Shown here: positions 32,807-42,172 of the stretch, one piece after another
Layout: every line of letters starts with the position of its first letter
Position numbering within the stretch: position 1 is the first letter of the stretch
From: JANQRA01 sp035550735
Lineage (GTDB): Bacteria; Actinomycetota; Acidimicrobiia; Spongiisociales; ZC4RG35
Length of the DNA: 64,000 nucleotides
Direction of reading: 5' to 3'
Assembly (NCBI GenBank): GCA_035550735.1
Contig: DASZOM010000041.1
Coordinates: 1 to 64,000, forward strand
Made by a program: the position numbers and the translations under genes
The notes under the pieces: model-generated
What the model saw: only the letters and a program-made list of their open reading frames with translations
Database searches by the model: none
Told to the model about the DNA's origin: nothing

Positions 32807-35368
32807 ATGCCAAAGAGCCTCGTCATCGTCGAGTCGCCCACGAAGGCAAAGACCATCTCGGCTTTTCTGGGGTCTGATGCCACCGTCGAGTCGTCGATGG
32901 GTCACATCCGCGACCTCCCGCGATCGGCGGCGGAGATCCCGGCCAGCGCCAAAGGAGAGGACTGGGCTCGTCTCGGGGTGGACGTCGACCACGACTTCGA
33001 GCCGCTCTATGTGGTTCCCAAGGAGCGGAAGAACCAGGTGAAGAAACTCAAAGACCTGCTGAAGGATGCCGACGAGCTCTATCTGGCCACCGACGAGGAC
33101 CGCGAGGGGGAGGCCATCGCCTGGCATCTGGTCGAGGTGCTCAAACCAAAGATCCCGGTGATGCGGATGGTGTTCCACGAGATCACCAAGCCCGCGATCG
33201 AAGAGGCCTTCTCCAATCCCCGGCAGTTGGACGAGCGGCTGGTCTCGGCCCAGGAGGCACGGCGAATCCTCGACAGGCTGTACGGATACGAGGTCTCGCC
33301 GGTCCTTTGGAAGAAGGTGCAGCCCCGGCTCTCCGCAGGCCGGGTGCAGAGCGTGGCGGTCCGCATCGTCGTGGAGCGGGAGCGGGAGCGCATGGCCTTC
33401 GTCCCCGCCGGCTATTGGTCAGTGGAGGGCTCATTCGCCCCCGCCGACGATCTCGACAAGACCTTCCCGGCGACCCTCTACGCCATCGACGACGCCCGGG
33501 TCGCCACCGGCCGGGACTTCGACTCCGACGGGCGTCCCAAGGCCGATGTCGTGGTGCTCGACCGGCAACGGGCGACCGATCTCGCCACCACCCTCGAAGC
33601 GGCCGAGTTCCGCGTCGAGTCGGTGGAATCCAAGCCTTACACCAGACGGCCCTACCCGCCCTTCAGGACATCGACGCTGCAACAGGAGGCGGGGCGGAAG
33701 CTCCGCTTCTCCTCGTCACGGACGATGTCGGTCGCGCAACGTCTCTACGAGAACGGCCACATCACATACATGCGGACCGACTCCGTCGAGCTCTCCGATA
33801 CGGCGGTCGCCACCGCCCGAGCCCAGGTGAGCAAGCTCTACGGCGACCAGTACCTCTCTCCCACACCCCGGAAATACACGGGCAAGCAGGCCAAAGGAGC
33901 CCAGGAGGCGCACGAGGCGATACGTCCCGCCGGAGACTTCCTGACCCCGGAGCAACTGGCGGTCCGGATCGGCAAGGACGAGGCCGCACTGTACGACCTG
34001 ATCTGGAAGCGAACCGTTGCATCGCAGATGGCGGATGCCAAGGGGGTGTCGGTGTCGGTTCGCCTGGCCGCCACCGCCGACGGCGGGGTGCGGGCGGTGT
34101 TCTCCGCATCGGGCCGCACAGTCACTTTCCCCGGCTTCCTCCGGGCCTATGTCCAGGGCAGCGACGACCCGGAGTCGGAGTTGGACGACAAGGAGTCGAT
34201 CCTTCCTCCGTTGTCCGAAGGGGACCCGCTCGCAGTGGAGCGTCTCGAGCCCACCGGGCACGAGACCCGGCCGCCGGCTCGGTACACGGAGGCCTCGTTG
34301 GTGCAAAAGCTCGAGGAGCTTGGGGTGGGTCGCCCGTCCACGTACGCCTCGATCATGACCACGATCCAGGACCGCGGCTACGTGTTCAAGAAGGGCGCGG
34401 CCCTCGTCCCCACCTTCACCGCCTTCGGTGTGGTGACGCTCCTGGAGAAGCACTTCCCCAACCTCATCGACTACGAGTTCACCGCCGAGATGGAGTCCGA
34501 CCTGGACCGGATCGCCAGCGGTGAGGAGGAATCGGTGCCCTGGCTGTCCGCCTTCTACTTCGGCGACGACGGTCTCAAGGCGAGGGTGGCGAGTCGTCTC
34601 GACGAGATCGACCCGAGGGTGATCAACTCCATCCCGATCGGCACCGACGACGAGGGGACGGAGATCGTCGCCCGCATCGGGCGCTACGGGCCCTATGTCG
34701 AGCGTGGCGAGGAGCGGGGATCGATCCCGCCCGACTTGGCTCCTGACGAGGTCACCGTGGAGAAGGCACTCGAGCTCATCGAGACGCAGAACCGGGGTGA
34801 CAAGATCTTCGGCACCGACCCGGAGAGCGGGCTCACCGTCTACGGGAAGACCGGTCGATTCGGGCCCTATGTCCAGCTCGGCGAGCAGGAAGAGGGATCG
34901 AAGGAGCGGCCGAAGCGCGCCTCGTTGCTCAGTGGGACGACCATCGACGAGCTCGGGCTCGAGGACGCCTTGAGATTGCTGTCCCTCCCCCGCACCGTGG
35001 GAACCGACGAGCAGGGTCAGGAGATCCTCGCCTTCAACGGCCGATACGGCCCCTACATCCAGAGAGGTGACGATCGGCGCAGCCTGGAGGGCGAGGACCA
35101 GCTGTTCAGCCTCACCGAGGAGGAGGCATTGCGACTACTCGCCGAGCCGCCTCGCCGTCGCGGCCAGGCCCGGTCGTCGAGTGTGCGCGAGCTCGGCGAG
35201 GACCCGGTCTCGGGCAAGAAGGTGTCGGTTCGATCCGGCCGCTACGGCCCCTACGTCACCGACGGCGAGGTCAATGCCTCCCTGCGCAGGGACGACTCAC
35301 CGGAGGAGATCAGCATCGAGCGCGCCGCCGAGCTGTTGCAGGCGCGGCGTGAACGCATCGGCAGCTAG
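32807..35368 (+). CDS. topA: DNA topoisomerase I (type IA)
   Basis: 853 aa. The Toprim domain begins KSLVIVESPTKAKTIS and includes ATDEDREGEAIAWHL. The active-site Tyr lies in TYMRTDSVELS. The C-terminus has four repeats with GRYGPY/GRFGPY cores (IGRYGPYVERG, TGRFGPYVQLG, NGRYGPYIQRG, SGRYGPYVTDG) instead of C4 zinc fingers, as in mycobacterial TopA. Start ATG 32807 directly precedes PKSLVIVESP. Relaxes negative supercoils. Confidence 0.97.
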   Translation: MPKSLVIVESPTKAKTISAFLGSDATVESSMGHIRDLPRSAAEIPASAKGEDWARLGVDVDHDFEPLYVVPKERKNQVKKLKDLLKDADELYLATDEDREGEAIAWHLVEVLKPKIPVMRMVFHEITKPAIEEAFSNPRQLDERLVSAQEARRILDRLYGYEVSPVLWKKVQPRLSAGRVQSVAVRIVVERERERMAFVPAGYWSVEGSFAPADDLDKTFPATLYAIDDARVATGRDFDSDGRPKADVVVLDRQRATDLATTLEAAEFRVESVESKPYTRRPYPPFRTSTLQQEAGRKLRFSSSRTMSVAQRLYENGHITYMRTDSVELSDTAVATARAQVSKLYGDQYLSPTPRKYTGKQAKGAQEAHEAIRPAGDFLTPEQLAVRIGKDEAALYDLIWKRTVASQMADAKGVSVSVRLAATADGGVRAVFSASGRTVTFPGFLRAYVQGSDDPESELDDKESILPPLSEGDPLAVERLEPTGHETRPPARYTEASLVQKLEELGVGRPSTYASIMTTIQDRGYVFKKGAALVPTFTAFGVVTLLEKHFPNLIDYEFTAEMESDLDRIASGEEESVPWLSAFYFGDDGLKARVASRLDEIDPRVINSIPIGTDDEGTEIVARIGRYGPYVERGEERGSIPPDLAPDEVTVEKALELIETQNRGDKIFGTDPESGLTVYGKTGRFGPYVQLGEQEEGSKERPKRASLLSGTTIDELGLEDALRLLSLPRTVGTDEQGQEILAFNGRYGPYIQRGDDRRSLEGEDQLFSLTEEEALRLLAEPPRRRGQARSSSVRELGEDPVSGKKVSVRSGRYGPYVTDGEVNASLRRDDSPEEISIERAAELLQARRERIGS

Positions 35369-35369
35369 C

Positions 35370-36677
35370 TCAGAGGACGGTGGCGGCCAGCTCGGCGAGT
35401 GGGGAGCGGACCGAGCGCTCCAGGGTGATGTGGGCGAACATCGGGGAGTCCTTGAACCGTTCGATGAGGGCGGCCATGCCCCCGTACGGCGAGATGTAGG
35501 GATTGTCCACCTGGGTCAGGTCTCCGCAGAACACCACCTTGGAGTCCCGTGACATCCGGGTGAGTATCACCTTGAGTGTCGACAGCTCCAGGTTCTGCGC
35601 CTCGTCGACGATGACGAACTCCCCGGTGATGCTCCGACCACGCAGATAGGTGACGGCGGCCATCTCCAGCTCGCCCCTCTCGAGCAATTCCTCGATCGCA
35701 TGACGGGCGCCATCCACACCGGCGTCCGAGAACAGTGCGAAGAGGTTGTCGTGAACCGCCGCCATCCAGGGCGCCAGCTTCTCGGAGAGATCACCTGGCA
35801 GATAGCCCATCTCCTGGCGGCCCACCGCCACCAGGGGGCGGTACACGGACACCCGCCGATAGCGCCGCTGCTCGAGCACCTGCTCCAGTGCCGCCGCCAG
35901 GGCGAGGAATGTCTTGCCGGTCCCGGCCATACCCATCAACGACACCGCGGGGACGTCGGGATCGAGCAGCTGGTGGAGTGCGACGGTCTGGTGGAGGTTC
36001 TTGGGCTCGACGCCGAAGGCGCGCACGTGGCTCGGCATCCGCTCGACCACCGCGATGGGGTCTGCCTGGATGACCCTGGCGAGTGCCGAGCGCGAGGTGC
36101 CGCTCCTCAGGACGACGAACTCGTTGACCGGTGCATCCACCTCATCGATCTCGAGCTTGCCCTCGTCGTAGAGACGGTCGATGGTCTCACCGTCGACCTC
36201 GTGCTCGACGACACCGGAGTGCATCTGGTCCGCCTGCACCGTGTCGGCCCGGTAGTCCTGCACGGTCACGCCGAGTTGCGCCCCCTTGATCCGCAGGGAG
36301 GCGTCCTTGGTGACCAGAACGGCGTCGGTGCTCTCACTGAGGTTGAGACACGTGGCGAGGATCCGATGGTCGGGGGAGGTCGGATCGAGGACGGCGGGCA
36401 ACCGCTCCGAGACGACGCCGTTGAGCTCGATGCGAAGAGTCCCGCCTCCGGGGAGCGCCACCGGGTCGCGCATCCCACCGGCGGCGGAGGCGCCGAGCTC
36501 CTCGAGAAGGCGGATCGCCCCCCGGGCATTGGCCCCGACCTCGTCGAGACGGGTCTTCTTCCGATCGAGCTCCTCGACCACCACCAGGGGCAGCACGACA
36601 TCGTTGTCGTCGAATCGGGTGAGGGAGTGGGGGTCGGCGAGGAGGACGCAGGTGTCGAGGACGTAGGTGGATGCCAC
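35370..36677 (-). CDS. PIN domain/PhoH-like ATPase (PhoH2 type)
   Basis: 435 aa. Residues 1 to about 140 are a PIN nuclease domain (VLDTCVLLADP, VVEELDRKK, DHRILATCLNL, VLVTKDASLRIKG carrying the acidic residues). The C-terminal part is a PhoH-like ATPase with P-loop GMAGTGKT, Walker B EFVIVDEAQNLE and GDLTQVDNPY. PhoH2 proteins are RNA helicases/RNases. Start GTG 36677 follows AAGGAG. It is convergent with topA by a 1-nt gap. Confidence 0.93.
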   Translation of the reverse strand: MASTYVLDTCVLLADPHSLTRFDDNDVVLPLVVVEELDRKKTRLDEVGANARGAIRLLEELGASAAGGMRDPVALPGGGTLRIELNGVVSERLPAVLDPTSPDHRILATCLNLSESTDAVLVTKDASLRIKGAQLGVTVQDYRADTVQADQMHSGVVEHEVDGETIDRLYDEGKLEIDEVDAPVNEFVVLRSGTSRSALARVIQADPIAVVERMPSHVRAFGVEPKNLHQTVALHQLLDPDVPAVSLMGMAGTGKTFLALAAALEQVLEQRRYRRVSVYRPLVAVGRQEMGYLPGDLSEKLAPWMAAVHDNLFALFSDAGVDGARHAIEELLERGELEMAAVTYLRGRSITGEFVIVDEAQNLELSTLKVILTRMSRDSKVVFCGDLTQVDNPYISPYGGMAALIERFKDSPMFAHITLERSVRSPLAELAATVL

Positions 36678-36751
36678 CGGTCAGGTCTCCTTGGATGTCA
36701 TCGCCAAGGAGACAGCTTCACTCGTCGGAGGTCGAATTACAAGGATCGGAT

Positions 36752-37180
36752 TCAGCTGCGATCGACGATCCGGAAGACCGGGAAGCGGTGGGCGAAGCGG
36801 GCGAAGTCGTCGTCGCTCGGGTCGTCGGGCAGGTCCATGAAGAGGCGGGCGAAAGCCTCCCGCTCGTAATAGGCACGGACCAGGTCGGGTCGTTGGCCGG
36901 TGACCTCGACCAGCTCGACCGGCTTTTCGGGACCGCCGCGGCGCAAGCCGACCCGGGGGTGCGCCCTGACGTTGCGCACCCATCCTGACTCCCCGTATGG
37001 CGAGACCAGGTAGTCCCCTTCGGCGTCGGAGATCGGCGAGACCGTCACCCGGCGGGGTTGGCCCGAGCGTCTTCCCACCATGGACAGCACGGCGAAGTTG
37101 CCCAGGCCGGCCCGAGCCGCCTGCCCCATGAGCCAGGACACCATCCGCTTGGCCGGGGTGACCTCGTACTGCCTTGCCAC
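36752..37180 (-). CDS. F420-type nitroreductase-family oxidoreductase (deazaflavin-dependent)
   Basis: 142 aa split-barrel of the DDN/flavin-deazaflavin oxidoreductase family. NFAVLSMVGRRSGQPRRVTV is the cofactor-phosphate binding core, with SPYGESGWVRNVRAHPRV following. It suggests that the cell uses coenzyme F420. Start GTG 37180 has a TAGATT box (complement of 37187-37192) 6 nt upstream, so it is likely leaderless. Substrate unknown. Confidence 0.85.
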   Translation of the reverse strand: MARQYEVTPAKRMVSWLMGQAARAGLGNFAVLSMVGRRSGQPRRVTVSPISDAEGDYLVSPYGESGWVRNVRAHPRVGLRRGGPEKPVELVEVTGQRPDLVRAYYEREAFARLFMDLPDDPSDDDFARFAHRFPVFRIVDRS

Positions 37181-37189
37181 CTGCTGAAT

Positions 37190-38920
37190 CTAGGCACGGC
37201 GCCGACGCACCCAGCCAAGGAAATCCTCCGGCTCCCGGGTGTTGACGACCCTCTCGTTGGTCACCCATGCCCGCTGGGCGTAGAGCACTCCGAAGTCCAT
37301 GCGACGCAGATCCGACACGTGATGGGAGTCGGTGTCGATGACGACGTCGACCCCGAGGGCCATCGCCTGACGGGCCACTTCGGTGGTGGCATCGAGACGG
37401 TCGAGCGCACCGTTGATCTCGAGGGCCACCCCGGTGACCGCCAGGCCTTCGAGCACCGGCTCCACGTCGAGCTCCACACCGGGGCGACGGCCGACGTACC
37501 GCCCGCTGAGATGACCGATGGCGTTGACCGCAGGGTCGGCGAGGGCGGTGAGGATTCGGGCGGTCTGGCGCTCCTTGGGCAGGTCGAAATGGGAGTGGAT
37601 CGAGGCGACGCAGTAGTCGAACTCGAGACGGAAGCCGGGGTCGTAGTCGAGCTCCCCGTCGGGGCCGATGTTGAGCTCGCAGCCGAACAGGACGGTGATC
37701 TCGGGATTGGCCTCGTCCAGCTTCCTGATTCGGTCGCGGTGAGCGAGCATCTCCTCGCGTGTCGACCCGTTGATCGCCAGGTTCTCGCCATGGTCGGTGA
37801 AAGCGACATACCGGTAGCCGGCCTCGATCGCCGCCTCCAGCATCTCCTCCAACCCGGATCTGCCGTCACCGGAGCGGTCGCAGTGGAAGTGGAGGTCGCC
37901 CTGGATCCGGTCACGGGTGACCAGATCGGGGAGACCCTCCCCCGCCGCCAGCTGCACCTCCCCGCCGCCTTCGCGCATCGTCGGGGGGATCGGCTGCAGC
38001 CCGAGGGCGGCGTAGATGTCGGCCTCCGTGTTCGAGGCCAGGACCTCGTCACCTTCGAACAGCCCGTACTCACTGAGCAGCCATCCCCGGTCGAGGGCGC
38101 GCTGGCGCAACTGGATGTTGTGGGTCTTGGAGCCGGTGAAATAGAGGAGGGCCGACCCCAGCTGGTCGGGATGGACCGTGCGCACGTCCACCTGGAGGCT
38201 CTCCCTGGTGAGAAAGGAGGTCTTGGTCTCTCCCGACCCGACCACCTCCGCAACCTCGGGCATTCCCAACACCGTCTGGTGGACGGTCGCCGGCTCGGTG
38301 GTGCCGACGACGAGGTCGACGTCGCCGACCGTCTCCGAGAAACGGCGCATCGAGCCGCAGGGAACCGCCGAGGTCACCCCGGGAATGCCCTCGATCCGCT
38401 TCGCCAGGCCATGGGCGAATCCGTAGACCTCGACGAGGGGGGTGCGCCGGTCCTTTCCGTGCATCCCGAGACGCTCGATCGCCTTCCGAATCTTCTCCTC
38501 GGACTTCTCCCCCAGCCCGGGAAGATCACGGAGGCTCTCGGACTCGATCGCCTCCCGCAGACCGTTGATGTCCTCCACCCCGAGCCGCTCACGGATCATC
38601 AACAGCGTTTTGGGCCCGAGCCCGGGGATCTTGGTCAGCTCCACGAACGACGGCGGGTACTTCGCCCGCAGCGTCTCCAGCTTGAGCACCTTCCCGGTCT
38701 TCTCGAGCTCGAGGATCTTGTCCGCGGTGGCGGCCCCCACCCCCTTGATCTGGGTGAGCTCCGCCTTGGTCAACCCGTCCAGCTCACCGGAGTGGGCCTC
38801 GATGCCGGCCACCGCGTTCTCGTACGCCCTCACCTTGAAAGCCTGCGGCGACCCCTCCTCGAGAGTGGTGAGCTTGGCCAGCTCGATCAGCATTCGAACC
38901 GCCTCGGAGCGAGTGACCAT
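37190..38920 (-). CDS. polX: DNA polymerase/3'-5' exonuclease PolX
   Basis: 576 aa. N-terminal helix-hairpin-helix regions (LTQIKGVGAATADKI, LTKIPGLGPKTLLMI), the X-family nucleotidyltransferase core (PCGSMRRFSETVGDVDLVVG) and a C-terminal PHP exonuclease domain (GDLHFHCDRSGDG, YVAFTDHGENLAI, HSHFDLP, DTDSHH). Used in base-excision repair. Start ATG 38920 has TATCCT (complement of 38928-38933) 7 nt upstream: leaderless. Ends 9 nt from the F420 oxidoreductase start. Confidence 0.94.
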   Translation of the reverse strand: MVTRSEAVRMLIELAKLTTLEEGSPQAFKVRAYENAVAGIEAHSGELDGLTKAELTQIKGVGAATADKILELEKTGKVLKLETLRAKYPPSFVELTKIPGLGPKTLLMIRERLGVEDINGLREAIESESLRDLPGLGEKSEEKIRKAIERLGMHGKDRRTPLVEVYGFAHGLAKRIEGIPGVTSAVPCGSMRRFSETVGDVDLVVGTTEPATVHQTVLGMPEVAEVVGSGETKTSFLTRESLQVDVRTVHPDQLGSALLYFTGSKTHNIQLRQRALDRGWLLSEYGLFEGDEVLASNTEADIYAALGLQPIPPTMREGGGEVQLAAGEGLPDLVTRDRIQGDLHFHCDRSGDGRSGLEEMLEAAIEAGYRYVAFTDHGENLAINGSTREEMLAHRDRIRKLDEANPEITVLFGCELNIGPDGELDYDPGFRLEFDYCVASIHSHFDLPKERQTARILTALADPAVNAIGHLSGRYVGRRPGVELDVEPVLEGLAVTGVALEINGALDRLDATTEVARQAMALGVDVVIDTDSHHVSDLRRMDFGVLYAQRAWVTNERVVNTREPEDFLGWVRRRRA

Positions 38921-38966
38921 GTCGGTCAGGATATCGACCGGTCTCCCTCCCCGAGCATGCCCGGCG

Positions 38967-39353
38967 TCAGGGGTGGAGCCAGCGGGCGGGGTCGAATTCG
39001 GCACGGCTCGAACCCCTCACCGTCAGGCTGCCGAACACCGGAACCCGGGTCTGCACCGCCGCCACCACCTCGACCACCCGCGCCCGCAACCGATCGTCCC
39101 GGGCGCACTTGCACCCGATCAGGACGGCGCCGTTGGCCTCGACCACTGCCCGGGCCACGGTCCCCGGGTCCCCGTCTCCGGCAGGCGGATAGGTGGCCAC
39201 GGCGGCGGCGAGAGCGCCCGCATCCGCCGCGGTCTGAGCGAGGGCCCGAGCGGCGTAGAGCGATGCGAGGGCGGCCACGGCGATCGCCGAGACGGCGATG
39301 ACCGCGACCAGAGCGGTCATCACGAGGGTGGCCGACCCCCGGTCGTCCCTCAA
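38967..39353 (-). CDS. TadE/G-like pilus-locus protein (helicase/secretion neighbourhood type)
   Basis: 128 aa. RDDRGSATLVMTALVAVIAVSA is a class III-like prepilin start leading into one TM helix, followed by AADAGALAAAVA, typical of the Rv3654c-like family beside the tad genes. It carries a Cys pair (CKCA, about 82-84). Overlaps the next tad gene by 4 bp. A minor pseudopilin role is inferred. Confidence 0.8.
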   Translation of the reverse strand: MRDDRGSATLVMTALVAVIAVSAIAVAALASLYAARALAQTAADAGALAAAVATYPPAGDGDPGTVARAVVEANGAVLIGCKCARDDRLRARVVEVVAAVQTRVPVFGSLTVRGSSRAEFDPARWLHP

Positions 39354-39733
39354 CGCTCCACGAGCATCGTCGCCGACGCCGAGACCTCGAACCCGAAGTC
39401 GTCGAGGAACGGGACCGGGAGGACATGACGCATTCGGGCGGTGACCTTCGCCGGTCTGCCCACTACACCCGGCCTGCTGACCGAGATCCGCACCCTGTCG
39501 CGATCCGCCGGTGAGAGGGCGTCGCGCACCGCCGAGACCGCCCGCGCCGGGTCGGGCGTGGTCGCCGCCACCCTGGCGCCCTCCCGAACGGCCCCGAGCA
39601 ACTCGACCTTGGTGCGGGCCACCGAGATCACCTGGATCCCGGCGGCCAGCACCACTATCAGGAGTGGCACGACGAGGAAGAACTCCACCGTGACCGACCC
39701 CCGCTCCCCGCTCAGAACGCGCCTGCGACCCAA
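39350..39733 (-). CDS. TadE-like pseudopilin
   Basis: 127 aa. The N-terminus GERGSVTVEFFLVVPLLIVV holds the TadE-type prepilin peptidase site (G before hydrophobic helix with Glu at +5), then a small extracellular domain (RVRISVSRPGVVGRPAKVTA). Coupled to the downstream TadE/G gene and overlapping the pilin gene. Corresponds in position to Rv3655c. Confidence 0.85.
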   Translation of the reverse strand: MGRRRVLSGERGSVTVEFFLVVPLLIVVLAAGIQVISVARTKVELLGAVREGARVAATTPDPARAVSAVRDALSPADRDRVRISVSRPGVVGRPAKVTARMRHVLPVPFLDDFGFEVSASATMLVER

Positions 39734-39909
39734 TTGATCACCTTGCCGAACAGGTCCCCGAGGAGACCGCCCCCGCTACCCGACTGGATCCACTTGAGCG
39801 CGATGATCGCCAATGCGGTGGCCGCCAGGATCACCAGGAAGTACTCCACGGTGGCCTGGCCCCGATCGTCGGCGAGACGGGCCCATGCCCGGCTCCAGAT
39901 TCGTGTCAT
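39712..39909 (-). CDS. Flp-type pilin
   Basis: 65 aa from ATG 39909 with AAGGAG upstream. DDRGQATVEYFLVILAATAL is a class III signal peptide: cleavage after Gly with the Glu at +5 and the Tyr next to it, typical of Flp pilins. Its C-terminus is short. It corresponds in position to Rv3656c and probably forms the pilus shaft. The prepilin peptidase (TadV) is not in the window. Confidence 0.88.
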   Translation of the reverse strand: MTRIWSRAWARLADDRGQATVEYFLVILAATALAIIALKWIQSGSGGGLLGDLFGKVINWVAGAF

Positions 39910-39960
39910 GGACACTCCTTCCAAACCGGTAGCCGACCGGTGCGGGAGGAAGTGCGGAAG

Positions 39961-40500
39961 TCATCCCAGGACCCCGGTCAGCTCGGAGAACATGCCGAGG
40001 AGAGATGGGCCGTAGAGGAGGAGAACCAACCCGGGAAGCATGAGCAGGGTCACCGGCAGCATCAGCTTGACCGGCAAGGCCCGTGCCCGGGCGATCCGAC
40101 GGGCCCGCTCAGCGGCGAGCTCACCATCCAGCATGCGACGCACCGCCCCGCTCAGCGATGCGCCGGAGCGTTGCGCCCTGGCCAGCTGGGCGAGCACGGG
40201 CCCGAGGGCCTCATCGGCATGGCTCAGCGATTCGGTCAGCCCGGTGACCCGGGCCACCCGCGCCACCGAGCGCAGGGCGCCGTACCGGGGCAGCGCCTGT
40301 GAGGTCTCGATGAGGCTGGCGAGAACGGACAACCCGGAGCGAAGACCAACGAGGAGGAGCAACAGGACGAGACGCACCGGCGGGTCCGGTTGCGGCCGGT
40401 TCTTCGCCCGGGCCCACATCAGGGGCAGCGAAGCGCCGATGGCCGCCCCCAGAGGGCCGGCGACCACCAGACCGAGCGAGGCGGCGACGATGGAGCTCAC
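39961..40500 (-). CDS. tadC: TadC-like type II secretion F-family membrane protein
   Basis: 179 aa from GTG 40500, overlapping the tadB stop (GTGA). Has the short T2SSF-type helical domain (GLRSGLSVLASLIETSQALP) and C-terminal membrane segments (VKLMLPVTLLMLPGLVLLLY). It is shorter than classical TadC (about 300 aa), as in mycobacterial Rv3657c. Platform protein of the pilus machine together with TadB. Confidence 0.8.
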   Translation of the reverse strand: MSSIVAASLGLVVAGPLGAAIGASLPLMWARAKNRPQPDPPVRLVLLLLLVGLRSGLSVLASLIETSQALPRYGALRSVARVARVTGLTESLSHADEALGPVLAQLARAQRSGASLSGAVRRMLDGELAAERARRIARARALPVKLMLPVTLLMLPGLVLLLYGPSLLGMFSELTGVLG

Positions 40501-41129
40501 TTCTCCGCCCTCCACACCACCACGAACGCGATGCAGAGACCGGCCAGGAACAGGCCCAGACCGAGGATCGCCACCATCCGCTGCTGGGGTGACGCAAGGA
40601 GGTCGGCGAGCTTGCCCGAGCCGGACTGGCCGAGCAGATAGGCCAGAGGCGCACCGAGCAGGATCAGGGCCGTGGCGCGCCCGGGTGCCGTGGCCACCTT
40701 GACCTCACGACGGATCTCCGATTGGGCGAGGGCCAATGCGCCGATCTCATCGAACAGTGCCGCCGTGTCACTCCCCGTTCGCGCCGCGCTGAGCAGGGTC
40801 AGCCTCAGCTCCTCACCGATCTGAGGGAACCCTGCAGCGACGTAACCGGCCAGGTGCTCCAGGGTCTGGTCCGATGCCACCGCCAGCCCGCCAACCGAGA
40901 CCGCGGCGCCCATCACCGCATGACGCAGGGTGGCGCCTGCTCGGAGCTCGGACGCCACTGCCTCACAGAACAGCGCCGGACGCATGTCCTGGGCCGGACG
41001 GCTCCGCCAGGCCAGCAATGCGATCGCTGCGGCGACCACGACGGGCGCATAGGCGACGGCGGCGAGAATCGCCACGCGTCGCAGATCGACATCGAGGAAG
41101 ACCGCGATTGCGAGGAGCAGGGGGATCAC
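40497..41129 (-). CDS. tadB: TadB-like type II secretion F-family membrane protein
   Basis: 210 aa from GTG 41129, which overlaps the tadA stop (GTGA). An N-terminal membrane pair precedes a T2SSF domain (LFCEAVASELRAGATLRHAV; LRLTLLSAARTGSDTAALF) and a C-terminal membrane segment. Corresponds to Rv3658c. Inner-membrane scaffold of the pilus assembly system. Confidence 0.82.
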   Translation of the reverse strand: MIPLLLAIAVFLDVDLRRVAILAAVAYAPVVVAAAIALLAWRSRPAQDMRPALFCEAVASELRAGATLRHAVMGAAVSVGGLAVASDQTLEHLAGYVAAGFPQIGEELRLTLLSAARTGSDTAALFDEIGALALAQSEIRREVKVATAPGRATALILLGAPLAYLLGQSGSGKLADLLASPQQRMVAILGLGLFLAGLCIAFVVVWRAEK

Positions 41130-42172
41130 GCCGCAGCCTTCAGGTCCGGGGCGTCGGCGACAGCGACGATCTTGCGCTCGGCACCCACCCGCTCGATCTG
41201 AACCACCATGTCGACGGCGGTGCGCAACTGCCTCCCCACCGCGGCCTCGGAGGTGTCCCCAGCGCTCAACGCCAGGGTCTCCAGTCGGAGGAGGGACTCC
41301 TCGGGGGAGTTGGCGTGCACCGTGGTCAGGGAGCCGCGATGACCGGTGTTGAGTGCCGAGATCAGATCGAGTGCCTCCGGCCCGCGCACCTCCCCGACGA
41401 TGATCCGGTCGGGACGGAGGCGGAGGGCCGAGCGGAGGAGCGAGCGGACCGTGATGGCACCGGCGCCCTCGGCGTTCGCCGGTCGGGCCTCGAGCCGGAC
41501 CACATGGCCGGGAAGAGCGAGCTCGGCGGCCTCCTCGATGGTCACCACCCGCTCCGTCGGGTCGATGACACCGGCGAGCAGGTTGAGGAGCGTGGTCTTG
41601 CCTGCGCCCGTGCCGCCCGAAACCACGATGGTCTTCCGCATCGTCACCGCCTGGACCAGACGCCCTACCTGGGCCTCGGTTGCAGTGCCGGCGCGTATCA
41701 GGTCGTCGAGGGCTCCGACCCTCTGGGTGAATCGCCTTATCGCGATCAGCGGGTGGTCGACCGAGGCCGGCGGCAGCACCGCGTGGAGACGAGAGCCATC
41801 GGGGAGCCGGGCATCGACCATCGGAGATGCCCGGTCGAGGCGCAGCCCGAGCGGTGCGATCACCCGCTCCACCGTCGCCACCATGTCCTCGTCGGAGATG
41901 AAGCCGACAGGGACCCTTTGCAGACCTTGGCCCCGGTCCACCCAAACCTCCTGATGACCGTTCACCAGGACGTCGCTCACGTCGGGATCCTCGAAGAGTG
42001 CCTGGATCGGGCCCAGGCCCACGACGCGGTCCACGACCGCATCCACCGCATCGCGCTCCAGCCATGGCGCCTCGAGGTCGAGCATCCGGCGGGCCTCCCA
42101 CGCCAGGTCGGCACGCTCGAACTCGGTCTCCCCAAGGGCGATCGCCCTGCTGAGACGTTCGATCACGCCCAT
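41126..42172 (-). CDS. tadA: Tad pilus assembly ATPase (CpaF/TadA)
   Basis: 348 aa secretion ATPase that powers pilus assembly. The Walker A is VVSGGTGAGKTTLL; ASP box region and Walker B ALRLRPDRIIVGEVRGPEAL, with the CpaF-specific TIEEAAELALPGHVVRLEAR segment. The N-terminal domain starts PIQALFEDPDVSDVLVNGHQ, as in CpaF. Start ATG 42172 overlaps the upstream gene's end (42163-42165 stop). Corresponds to Rv3659c. Confidence 0.93.
   Translation of the reverse strand: MGVIERLSRAIALGETEFERADLAWEARRMLDLEAPWLERDAVDAVVDRVVGLGPIQALFEDPDVSDVLVNGHQEVWVDRGQGLQRVPVGFISDEDMVATVERVIAPLGLRLDRASPMVDARLPDGSRLHAVLPPASVDHPLIAIRRFTQRVGALDDLIRAGTATEAQVGRLVQAVTMRKTIVVSGGTGAGKTTLLNLLAGVIDPTERVVTIEEAAELALPGHVVRLEARPANAEGAGAITVRSLLRSALRLRPDRIIVGEVRGPEALDLISALNTGHRGSLTTVHANSPEESLLRLETLALSAGDTSEAAVGRQLRTAVDMVVQIERVGAERKIVAVADAPDLKAAA

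Noticed and set aside
37058..39301. Plus-strand frame of 747 aa opposite polX
   Set aside because: Antisense shadow of polX, which has complete motifs, a leaderless start and typical codon use.
40962..40971. CTCACAGAAC inside tadB, similar to an arm of the nested repeat
   Set aside because: No partner arm and it lies in coding sequence, so it is a chance match.
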